In this document: positions 1 through 6,952 of the stretch, in pieces
Position numbering within the stretch: position 1 is the stretch's first letter
Layout of the letters: each line of letters opens with the position of its first letter
Origin: Clostridiales bacterium UBA4362
Lineage (GTDB): Bacteria; Bacillota; Clostridia; TANB77; CAG-508
Assembly (NCBI GenBank): GCA_002393975.1
Contig: DGSM01000035.1
Coordinates: 1-17,085, forward strand
Length of the DNA stretch: 17,085 nt
Reading direction: 5' to 3'
Position numbers and translations under genes: made by a program
The notes under the pieces: generated by a model
Told to the model about the DNA's origin: nothing
Database searches by the model: none
Seen by the model: the letters and a program-made list of their open reading frames with translations, nothing else

Positions 1-538
1 TGAGTGCGACAGGCATGTCGCTTAACTAATCGGTGAAAGTCCGTAGTGGAGGTATATATCGCCAACCACATAGAGAAGCACAAGCTATCCATCGTGAGGT
101 GGAAGTGGAGGAAGTGTGTATCAAAATTCTGGCTCGATGTACAAAAACTTAATACTAAGGCTGTATAAGTAGGTTAGGCTACTCAACAAGCCAAAGCCTA
201 AAAGATATACGTAACCTTATGCAGTAAATTAAGCGAGTAAAGAATGAAAGTTAAGAGGCTTACCCTGTGAGGACTTGTGGACATAGAGTAGCAATGGAAA
301 CGACGAGGAGTACGCCGTGAAATATGGTCGAAAAAGGTTTATCACAAGTAGTCAGCAGAAGCTATAGTAGGAAATTTTTTTTTCGAAGGGCTGAACAATT
401 TGTAGTGTTTTCACTACCTAAAATTTAGTGATAGATAATAATTAGAATGTGTTAATGAGGAAAGTATGAGCGTATCTCAGAGGGTTACTCAAAATCAAGG
501 TTTTATCTATCTACAGAAAGGAAAAGAGGAAACAAGAT

Positions 539-1804
539 ATGGAACTTTTAGAAGAAATTCTTAATCCAAACAATTTAAACAAGGCATACAAGAAAGTTGT
601 AGCTAACAAAGGAGTAGCAGGTGTAGATGGTATAACAGTTGAAGAAGAATTTGATTATCTTAAAGAAAATGGAGACAGAATTAAAAATCAAATAAGAAAA
701 AGAAGATATAAGCCACAACCTGTAAAGAGAGTTCAAATACCAAAAGAAAATGGGAAGATGAGAAATCTAGGAATACCAACAGTAACAGATAGAATAATAC
801 AACAGGCAATATTCCAGGTAATAAGTCCAATATTTGAAAAACAATTTAATGATAACAGCTTTGGATTTAGACCAGGAAGGAGTTGTGAGCAAGCAGTAAT
901 AAAGGCATTAGAATATCTAAATGATGGTTATGAATGGATTGTAGACATTGACTTAGAGAAATTCTTTGATACAGTAAACCAAGATAAATTAATAACAATA
1001 ATAGGAAAAACAATAACAGATGGAGATGTAGTATCTTTAATAAGGAAATATCTAAGTGCAGGAGTAATGGAAAAAGGAATTGTAAAACCAACATATGTTG
1101 GAACACCACAAGGTGGAAACTTAAGTCCATTACTAAGTAATATAATGCTGAATGAACTAGATAAAGAATTAGAGGCAAGAGGACTAAACTTTGTTAGATA
1201 TGCAGATGATTGTATAATCCTTGTTAAAAGTGAAAAAGCAGCAAATCGAGTTTTGACATCAATAACAAAATTTATTGAAAAGAAACTAGGATTAAAAGTA
1301 AATGCAGAAAAGAGTAAAGTAACAAGACCAACCAAAACAAAATATTTAGGTTTTAGTTTTTGGAAGAGTCCTAAGGGACAATGGAAACCAAAGCCACACT
1401 TAAAATCATATCAAAAGCTAATAAGTAAGCTAAAACAGTTAACTGATAGAAGTTGGAGCATCAGCCTAGATAATAGAATAAAGAAAATAAATTATGTAGT
1501 AAGAGGTTGGATAAATTACTTTAGAATAGCAAATATGAGACAGAAAATAATTGATATAGACCAACATCTTAGAACAAGAATTAGAGTTGTGATATGGAAA
1601 CAATGGAAGAAGACATTAAGAAGATATAAAGCACTGAGACAACTAGGATTAACACACGAATTAGCATTTAATTGTGCTAACACAAGAAAAGGATATTATC
1701 AAATATGCAAAACCACATATATACAATTTGCTATTAATAACGAGAGATTAAGAAAAAGAGGTCTAGTATTTCTACTAGACCAATATGAAAAAGTTCATAT
1801 TTAA
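539..1804 (+). CDS. ltrA: Group II intron reverse transcriptase/maturase (class C type)
   Basis: Intron-encoded protein that helps the RNA splice and copies it into DNA at a new site. The 421 residues contain the RT finger-palm with the RGxxxxD-like block VDIDLEKFFD (135-144), GTPQGG (188-193) and the catalytic YADD (221-224). The thumb/maturase X domain follows around 290-345, including WINYF (324-328). There is no HNH endonuclease domain after the X domain; the basic tail ends at 421. This is the normal layout for class C proteins of about 420 residues. The ATG has a good AAGAGGA ribosome site at 524-530 and lies in domain IV. All motifs are intact and there is no frameshift, so the protein looks functional. 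Base composition matches the neighbours, which suggests long residence in AT-rich hosts. The ltrA symbol is by family resemblance only. Confidence 0.95.
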   Translation: MELLEEILNPNNLNKAYKKVVANKGVAGVDGITVEEEFDYLKENGDRIKNQIRKRRYKPQPVKRVQIPKENGKMRNLGIPTVTDRIIQQAIFQVISPIFEKQFNDNSFGFRPGRSCEQAVIKALEYLNDGYEWIVDIDLEKFFDTVNQDKLITIIGKTITDGDVVSLIRKYLSAGVMEKGIVKPTYVGTPQGGNLSPLLSNIMLNELDKELEARGLNFVRYADDCIILVKSEKAANRVLTSITKFIEKKLGLKVNAEKSKVTRPTKTKYLGFSFWKSPKGQWKPKPHLKSYQKLISKLKQLTDRSWSISLDNRIKKINYVVRGWINYFRIANMRQKIIDIDQHLRTRIRVVIWKQWKKTLRRYKALRQLGLTHELAFNCANTRKGYYQICKTTYIQFAINNERLRKRGLVFLLDQYEKVHI

Positions 1805-1814
1805 TATAAATTGA

Positions 1815-1846
1815 ACCGCCGTATGCCGAACGGCACGTATGGTGGT
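1815..1846 (+). other. Intron domain V (catalytic hairpin)
   Basis: Perfectly paired: ACCG (1815-1818) with TGGT (1843-1846), CCGTA with TATGG, a two-base CG bulge at 1836-1837, then TGCC with GGCA around a GAAC loop. The catalytic triad position reads CGC (1817-1819), as in class IIC. It is almost the same as the O. iheyensis IIC domain V, including the unusual GAAC loop (from memory). Confidence 0.9.
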
Positions 1847-1848
1847 GT

Positions 1849-1885
1849 GAGAGGGGAAAAATTCATTAAGAATTATCCTCTACTC
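1849..1885 (+). other. Intron domain VI with bulged branch-point adenosine
   Basis: The basal stem GAG (1849-1851) pairs with CTC (1883-1885). A1882 is left unpaired, then AGGGG pairs with CCTCT, and AATTC (1860-1864) with GAATT (1870-1874). A1882 is the seventh base from the 3' splice site, the expected branch-point position for lariat formation. Confidence 0.75.
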
Positions 1886-1906
1886 GATTACAAGGAGGTT
1901 ATAGGA

Positions 1907-4198
1907 GTGAAATACAAGATTAGAAGACGAAAAAAATCAATTAAATCTTGGCATATATCTGTTATACTATTTATATTACTTATTTCCATCTCAACCTCTT
2001 ATGCTTTATATACTACTCAACTAACAATTAATGGAAGTGCAGCAGGAGAACGAAGACAACTAGATATAATTTATATGTATATTCCAAACTCATCATCATA
2101 TCCATCTACTGTTAACTATATGGATACATTTACATATACATTTTCAAATCCTCCTTCTATAGATACTGTCAGGATGGGAGGAAATATATTAATCAAAGAT
2201 ACAGATTATACATATATTAATGGGACTCTTACAATTCCAGATGTTACAGGAAATATATTAATCGAAGGAGAAAGAGAAAGTGTAAATGTAACTTTTGATA
2301 TAGATGGAGTTACGAATGTTGTAAATGTACCAAATGGAGAATGTATAGATAAACCTGCAAATCCAATAAAAGCTGGAAACGGTTTTTTAGGATGGGCTGA
2401 TGAAAATGATGTTTACTTTGATTTTACAACACCTATTACAACAGATATCACATTATATGCAAAATGGATACAAGGTAAGGTTGCAGAGATTAATGGAACA
2501 TATTACAATACTCTACAAAGTGCTATAGGTGCAGTTCCAACAAATAATACTGAAACTACAGTCAAGTTACTTACAAATGTTAAGGAGAACCTTACTGTTG
2601 CAAATGGTAAGAATATAAATTTTGATTTTCAAGATTATACTATAACTATTACTAGTGGTTGCTTACTTGAAAATAGCGGAACTGTTAAAATTTCAAATGG
2701 AAATCTAATTTCACCTTCTACATCAGATGGAGCAGTTAACAATAAACAAACAGGAAACTTAACCATTAGTGGCGGGACAATTCAGATGACAAACAGAGAT
2801 GGAAAACAGGCTCTTTATAATGACAAAGGAACAGTATTAATAACAGGTTCAGCTTATATAAGTTCTGCAAGTGCTCAAGGTGCAAAGAATCCAAGAGCTG
2901 CTGTTCAAAACTTAGCTCAAGGAACATTAACAATTACTGGAGGAACAATAGAATCTTTAGGATTTCAAGGTGTAAATAATGCTGGTACAATGGTAATTGG
3001 AACAGAAGATGGAAATCCAGATATTACTACACCTGTTATACAAGGAGCTACAATTGGAGTGAATTCTGATTCTAATTATAGTTTTTATAATGGAATTATA
3101 AAAGGTAAAAATCAAGCAGTTAATAATACAGCAAAGATAATAAATATTGAAAATGGATATAATATTAATCATTCAAATGAAATAATAAATGGTCAAACAT
3201 ATGAGACAGCCTATTTGATTTTGGCAACAGGCTTAAAAACTGTAACATTTAATCCTAATGGGGGAGTTTTAGTTGATAATATAAGATATGTTGAAACAGG
3301 TGAACCTGTTGGAACTCTTCCAGAACCAACTAGAACAAATTATATATTTGATGGATGGTATACTGAAGGAGGAGAGCAAATTACATCTAATACTACTATA
3401 AATAATGATATAACATTTTATGCTCATTGGGCACAACTTCAGGTAGCTGAAGTAAATAATAGAATTTATTCTTCTTTGAAAGCAGCAATAGACTCAGTTT
3501 CAGCAAATAATACTGCAACAACAGTAACACTATTAAAGAATACAGCTGAAGCTATTACAATTAAAACACGTCAAAACATAGTGTTAAATTTACAAAACTA
3601 TACTTTAAGTAATAGTGAAGGTTCTGTAATAATAGAAAATAAAGGAACCTTAACAATCTCAAATGGAAATATTCAATCAAACAATAATACTATTATTAAT
3701 AATCAAGAAGGAGCAACACTTAATATAAATGGAGGAAGACTAATAGGAACAGGCTCAAAGCAAGTTATTTACAATTATGGAGGAGGTACTGTATATATAT
3801 CAGGAGATGCATATCTTAGTGGTTCATCAACAGGAACACCATCAGACAATACTACTACATTAGAAAGAGCTACAGTTCAAAACCTATCAGGTGGTACTAT
3901 ATCAATAACAGGAGGAACTATAATAGGAACAAAACAACAAGCGATTTCTAACGATGGAACTTTAACACTAGGAACTAAAAATGGAAGTATAAATACTGAA
4001 AAACCTGATATAAGAGGTGAAACATATGGATTAAAAAATTTAGGTACTATAAACTTTTATGATGGAATTATAAAAGGTAGAACAGGAGGTATTTCAGGAA
4101 CAATAGATGATTTAGAAACAAATTCACAAGTTACGACTGGTTCAGAAGTTATAAGCGGAAAAACATATATAACAGAGTACTTAGAAGAAATCCAATAA
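1907..4198 (+). CDS. Secreted surface protein with two InlB-type repeat plus beta-helix modules
   Basis: Probable cell-surface or secreted adhesin-like protein; the ligand is unknown. The start is GTG 1907, with AAGGAGG at 1892-1898 and an 8-nt gap. The longer in-frame opening from TTG 1811 lies inside the intron and is rejected. The 763 residues open with a basic stretch and a hydrophobic segment (15-34) ending TSYA|LY, a likely signal peptidase site. Two InlB_B/Flg_new-type repeats lie at about 128-187 (ending LYAKW) and 446-508 (ending FYAHW). Each is followed by a segment of about 255 residues rich in GTLTITGGTI-type rungs, typical of right-handed beta-helices. The two modules resemble each other throughout (VAEINGTYYNTLQSAI against VAEVNNRIYSSLKAAI), so they arose by duplication. 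There is no LPXTG motif and no C-terminal anchor. Its own promoter must lie upstream of the intron, outside the window. Confidence 0.85.
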   Translation: MKYKIRRRKKSIKSWHISVILFILLISISTSYALYTTQLTINGSAAGERRQLDIIYMYIPNSSSYPSTVNYMDTFTYTFSNPPSIDTVRMGGNILIKDTDYTYINGTLTIPDVTGNILIEGERESVNVTFDIDGVTNVVNVPNGECIDKPANPIKAGNGFLGWADENDVYFDFTTPITTDITLYAKWIQGKVAEINGTYYNTLQSAIGAVPTNNTETTVKLLTNVKENLTVANGKNINFDFQDYTITITSGCLLENSGTVKISNGNLISPSTSDGAVNNKQTGNLTISGGTIQMTNRDGKQALYNDKGTVLITGSAYISSASAQGAKNPRAAVQNLAQGTLTITGGTIESLGFQGVNNAGTMVIGTEDGNPDITTPVIQGATIGVNSDSNYSFYNGIIKGKNQAVNNTAKIINIENGYNINHSNEIINGQTYETAYLILATGLKTVTFNPNGGVLVDNIRYVETGEPVGTLPEPTRTNYIFDGWYTEGGEQITSNTTINNDITFYAHWAQLQVAEVNNRIYSSLKAAIDSVSANNTATTVTLLKNTAEAITIKTRQNIVLNLQNYTLSNSEGSVIIENKGTLTISNGNIQSNNNTIINNQEGATLNINGGRLIGTGSKQVIYNYGGGTVYISGDAYLSGSSTGTPSDNTTTLERATVQNLSGGTISITGGTIIGTKQQAISNDGTLTLGTKNGSINTEKPDIRGETYGLKNLGTINFYDGIIKGRTGGISGTIDDLETNSQVTTGSEVISGKTYITEYLEEIQ

Positions 4199-4202
4199 AA
4201 AG

Positions 4203-4229
4203 GAGCACTAGTATTTTATACTAGTGCTC
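4203..4229 (+). terminator. Hairpin terminator after the surface protein gene
   Basis: A perfect 12-bp stem, GAGCACTAGTAT with ATACTAGTGCTC, around a TTT loop starts 4 nt after the stop codon and is preceded by a run of A. The downstream tract (TTGAAAAG) is poor in T, so termination may be incomplete, or the hairpin may mainly protect the mRNA 3' end. Confidence 0.65.
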
Positions 4230-4258
4230 TTGAAAAGTATAATAGTATAACATAAGAT

Positions 4259-4521
4259 GTCACTAGATAATGGTTTACATTAGAAAAATAAAAAAAATAG
4301 TTATATATAAATAATCTAAGAAGTTTCGAATGTGATTGGAGAAGGGATAATCATTTCTTTAATATAAATTAATGAGGAAGCGATGGCTTGCGAAGCAAGA
4401 GCAGCGAGAGGCTCGTTAATTTATATTTTAGAAATGATATCACTTCGTATTGAGCCGAGAAACTTTGAAGATTATTTATATATAACTATTTCTTATATAT
4501 ATCATACCATTAACTTGTAAC
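4259..4521. mobile_element. 263-bp MITE-like palindromic element (family 1, long form)
   Basis: Non-coding element. The outer ends GTCACTAGATAATGGT (4259-4274) and ACCATTAACTTGTAAC (4506-4521) are inverted repeats with 13 of 16 matches. They are flanked by CATAAGAT (4251-4258) and TATAAGAT (4522-4529), a 7-of-8 target duplication. Inside is a perfect 22-bp inverted repeat (4296-4317 with 4469-4490), then a 15-of-16 repeat (4361-4376 with 4412-4427), then a small GC-richer hairpin CTTGC-GAA-GCAAG near 4387-4399. The whole element could fold into one long rod. It shares its termini with the element at 12490-12558. It has no reading frame of its own, so a transposase would have to act in trans. 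Confidence 0.8.
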
Positions 4522-4549
4522 TATAAGATTAGAAATTACATTTTTTTTA

Positions 4550-4578
4550 TTGATAAAATGCATTAAAAATGATATAGT
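4550..4578 (+). promoter_or_regulatory. SigA-type promoter of the LCP gene
   Basis: TTGATA (4550-4555), a 17-nt spacer, and TATAGT (4573-4578) preceded by TGA, giving an extended -10. It lies 35 nt upstream of the chosen start codon and 20 bp after the target duplication of the palindromic element. Confidence 0.7.
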
Positions 4579-4613
4579 ATAATATGAAAATAAAAGGAAT
4601 AAGGAGATTAATC

Positions 4614-5666
4614 ATGAAAAAAGTATTATTAACAATATTTATTTTAATTTTATTAGGATTGCTAACTGTAGGTGGATTTTTTTTATACAAAAGTAATAAA
4701 ACAGAAAAGAAAGCTAATATAGAAAATACTGCAGAAAGTGACACTACAGAAACTAATTCAAATATTGAGAATACTGTTGAAAAAGAAGAAGCAAAAATAG
4801 AAGTTGATGAAGGTCCAAGTAAAGGATATAGAACAATAGCATTATTTGGAAATGACTCTAGATATGATGATTATGCTACAGATTATAGAACAGATTGTAT
4901 TATGGTTGCAGTAATTAATAATGAAACAAAAGAGGTAACTCTATTTTCAATCTATAGAGATACATATTTAGAGATGGAATTAGATGGAAAAACAATTTTA
5001 AATAAAGTAAATCAAGCATATTATAATGGTATAGAAAATTCTTTAAAAACAATAAATAAGAATTTAGATTTAAATATAACAGAATATGCACAAGTTAATT
5101 TTAGTTCATTGTCAGACATTATAGATGCAATTGGTGGAGTAGATATAGATGTTGATGCTGATGAATTAAAATATATTAATAATTATATAAAAGATACAGC
5201 AGGAGTTGCTCAAAAACCTGAAGAAATGATTTTAATAAAAGAACCTGGATTTTTACATTTAAATGGAGTTCAAGCAGTTGCATATTGTAGAATAAGATAT
5301 ACAGAAGGTTGGGATTATAAAAGAACAGAAAGAATGAGAGAAGTTTTAACTACTGCATGTGATAAAATTAAAAAGTTGAGTTTAAAAGAGATGAGTGATT
5401 TAGCAGATAAATTACTTCCAGAAGTAATGACAAACATTCCTAAAAAAGATCTTTTAGGATTTACTAGATTAAAAATAACTAATACATTTGGATGGCCATA
5501 TAAAACTAAAGGATGGGAAAATGGAGATTTCTACGGACCACCAATTACATTAGAGAGCAATGTACTACAATTACATAAAGAAATATATGGTGATGAGAAT
5601 TATGTGGTTCCAGATAGTGTAAAAGAAATAAGTAATAAAATTATTAAGAAGACAGGATATAAATAA
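4614..5666 (+). CDS. LytR-CpsA-Psr (LCP) family cell-wall glycopolymer ligase
   Basis: LCP enzymes transfer lipid-linked polymers such as teichoic acids or capsule to peptidoglycan on the outer face of the membrane. The 350-residue protein has an N-terminal membrane anchor (about 4-24), then a Glu/Thr/Asn-rich linker to about 68. The LCP domain runs from about 71 to 275. Recognisable blocks are IALFGNDSR, YRTDCIMVAVIN, FSIYRDTYLEM, IDAIGGVDIDV and AYCRIRYTEGWDYKRTERMREVL, which carry the conserved Arg and Asp residues for pyrophosphate and lipid binding. ATG 4614 is preferred over the upstream in-frame ATG at 4584, because AAGGAG (4601-4606) sits correctly before it and a hydrophobic signal follows directly. 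The gene appears to be monocistronic. No glycopolymer synthesis genes are nearby, so the polymer is unknown. Confidence 0.92.
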   Translation: MKKVLLTIFILILLGLLTVGGFFLYKSNKTEKKANIENTAESDTTETNSNIENTVEKEEAKIEVDEGPSKGYRTIALFGNDSRYDDYATDYRTDCIMVAVINNETKEVTLFSIYRDTYLEMELDGKTILNKVNQAYYNGIENSLKTINKNLDLNITEYAQVNFSSLSDIIDAIGGVDIDVDADELKYINNYIKDTAGVAQKPEEMILIKEPGFLHLNGVQAVAYCRIRYTEGWDYKRTERMREVLTTACDKIKKLSLKEMSDLADKLLPEVMTNIPKKDLLGFTRLKITNTFGWPYKTKGWENGDFYGPPITLESNVLQLHKEIYGDENYVVPDSVKEISNKIIKKTGYK

Positions 5667-5716
5667 AAAATCCAACAAGTAGCAATTGTTTACAAAACAG
5701 AAATTGACAATAAGTA

Positions 5717-5745
5717 TTGACAAATGTATATAATTATGTTAGAAT
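5717..5745 (+). promoter_or_regulatory. Strong SigA-type promoter with consensus -35 and extended -10
   Basis: Consensus TTGACA (5717-5722), a 17-nt spacer, and TAGAAT (5740-5745) preceded by TGT (extended -10). A second TTGACA lies at 5704-5709. It is the best promoter in the window and drives a leader whose only ORF is 20 codons long. Confidence 0.8.
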
Positions 5746-5778
5746 TATTGCTAATAAATTATTAAGGGGGTTTTTATA

Positions 5779-5841
5779 ATGTCAAAGGCAACTAGAAAAA
5801 GCAATTTCATATTAGCACTCTTATCTCTATTATTAAAATAA
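5779..5841 (+). CDS. Putative 20-residue cationic hydrophobic peptide
   Basis: The micro-ORF encodes MSKATRKSNFILALLSLLLK. A basic head (K3, R6, K7) precedes a Leu-rich stretch that could form a short amphipathic or membrane helix. It has a strong AAGGGGG ribosome site (5764-5770) 8 nt before the ATG, and the promoter with the best consensus in the window lies just upstream. I recognise no family. Possible roles are a leader peptide controlling the downstream genes, a small membrane peptide or type I-like toxin, or a signalling peptide; the sequence does not decide among them. It stands between the LCP gene and the terminator-like structure at 5918-6020. Translation is supported by the signals, function is not. 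Confidence 0.5.
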   Translation: MSKATRKSNFILALLSLLLK

Positions 5842-5917
5842 TATAGGGATAAATTGTGATACATAAAAAGCTTTTATAGGAACTGGATATTATAAAAAAA
5901 TCCAAATTTAGACAACG

Positions 5918-6020
5918 AAAAAAGAATGTAATGCAAAAATCTCTATATTTATTTTTATATAGAGATTTTTTTGATGGTAAAGATTTATAAATACCATTGT
6001 GGGCAATTACATTCTTTTTT
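5918..6020 (+). terminator. Three-stem terminator or structured RNA
   Basis: An outer perfect 15-bp stem (5918-5932 with 6006-6020) carries AAAAAA and TTTTTT ends. It encloses two further hairpins: a perfect 14-bp stem (5935-5948 with 5957-5970) followed by a T run, itself a good intrinsic terminator, and a 6-bp stem ATGGTA/TACCAT (5974-5979 with 5992-5997). Together they form a three-way junction ending in a T-rich tract just before the ribosome site of the next gene. It may end the micro-ORF transcript or act as an attenuator for the gene at 6050. Confidence 0.75.
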
Positions 6021-6049
6021 TATACTAAAAAGAAAGGAAAGTGAAGACT

Positions 6050-6904
6050 ATGGAAAAAACGATTATACCAAATTTAGATAGAATATATATATCTATATAT
6101 AATATTTTAAAGAAATATCCTAGTTTTAATGAAAAAGAATATTATAAGGCTATAAACACATTAGACCTGGAACATAATTGTGTAGAATTACATTATGGAA
6201 TGATTAGTTTTTACATTAAGTTCAAAAATAGTAATTTAGTAGAATTAAAAATATATGAAAACGAGGAAAGTTCGGCCAAAAACTTAGAATTGTTTATTAA
6301 GAAAAAAGATTTAAAAGAAATAATAAGAGTAAAAGAATATATTGTATCAACAGGAGGTGTAGAGTTAGTTGATATGTATTACAAACAGAGACTAGTCAAT
6401 AAAGAATCTAACTATTTAAGAATGATGCAAATATATAAAATGAAAAAATATCCCAATTCTATAAAGAGAGCTTTATCATTTCCAGAAAGAAAATTTATAA
6501 TTGATATAGTAACTTATCATGATGAAGATATGGGTGGTTTTGCACAAATAATAAATGGCTCTAAATTCGGAAATTTATATACATCTAAAAGAATAGACAA
6601 TATTACAGAAGGAATACCTATTTTGGAAACTGAAATATTGGTACTAGGAGGTTTGCTTAATATTGATAAAATTCCTGAGAAAATTGAAGCAAAAATAGCT
6701 TATCAGTATAAAGTTGAATTTTTGGGAAACTATATAGAATTTAAAATAGATGGTTCTAGTAATGATGCAGTTCTTAATTATCAAACAAATCTAAATATTA
6801 AAAGAATACCCCAAAGTATTGAAAAGAAAATAAGAGATAAAATTGAAATTGCAAAAAGAAGTGGTTTTGAAGTTAAAAAAAATGCGATCTTACTTAATAC
6901 ATAA
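6050..6904 (+). CDS. Unrecognised protein, first of a possible paralogous pair
   Basis: I do not recognise a family. The 284 residues are soluble-looking, Lys/Ile/Glu-rich, with no signal peptide and no membrane segment. ATG 6050 is preferred over GTG 6041 because AGGAAAG (6035-6041) is well spaced only for the ATG. The C-terminal 65 residues or so (YKVEFLGNYIEFKI..., IPQSIEKKIRDKIEIAKRSG) resemble the C-terminus of the next protein: two beta strands, then IP and a helix with the pattern KxxDKxExAK. A similar strand-helix pattern may occur earlier, around 50-105. The next gene starts 48 nt later and is probably co-transcribed. Expression must pass the three-stem structure upstream, unless a weak promoter near 5997-6026 (TTGTGG, TATACT) is used. 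Confidence 0.75.
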   Translation: MEKTIIPNLDRIYISIYNILKKYPSFNEKEYYKAINTLDLEHNCVELHYGMISFYIKFKNSNLVELKIYENEESSAKNLELFIKKKDLKEIIRVKEYIVSTGGVELVDMYYKQRLVNKESNYLRMMQIYKMKKYPNSIKRALSFPERKFIIDIVTYHDEDMGGFAQIINGSKFGNLYTSKRIDNITEGIPILETEILVLGGLLNIDKIPEKIEAKIAYQYKVEFLGNYIEFKIDGSSNDAVLNYQTNLNIKRIPQSIEKKIRDKIEIAKRSGFEVKKNAILLNT

Positions 6905-6952
6905 TATTCTATGTATTAAAGAACTAAATAAAAGAGAAAGGTGGTAATAATA

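Larger units (their letters stand above)
4..1888 (+). mobile_element. Complete group IIC (bacterial class C) self-splicing intron
   Basis: Retroelement intron whose RNA folds into a ribozyme and whose domain IV encodes its own reverse transcriptase. The 5' end GTGCGAC with the following GGCATG and GGTGAAAGTCC blocks matches the domain I start of bacterial group II introns. The segment near 349-395 (GTCAGCAGAAG, ATAGTA, GAACAA) resembles the region before domain IV of the Oceanobacillus iheyensis IIC intron, as I remember it. Domain V (1815-1846) and domain VI (1849-1885) are intact, and the 3' end is AT at 1887-1888. The CGC catalytic triad and the short RT without an endonuclease domain both fit class IIC. 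Only 3 nt of 5' exon (TGA) are visible, so the exon-binding site and any upstream terminator hairpin, the usual IIC target, cannot be checked. Ends are good to a few bases. Confidence 0.9.

Noticed and set aside
1811..1906. N-terminal extension of the surface protein from TTG 1811
   Set aside because: It translates intron domains V and VI; the ribosome site AAGGAGG and GTG 1907 followed by a signal sequence give a clear start in the 3' exon.
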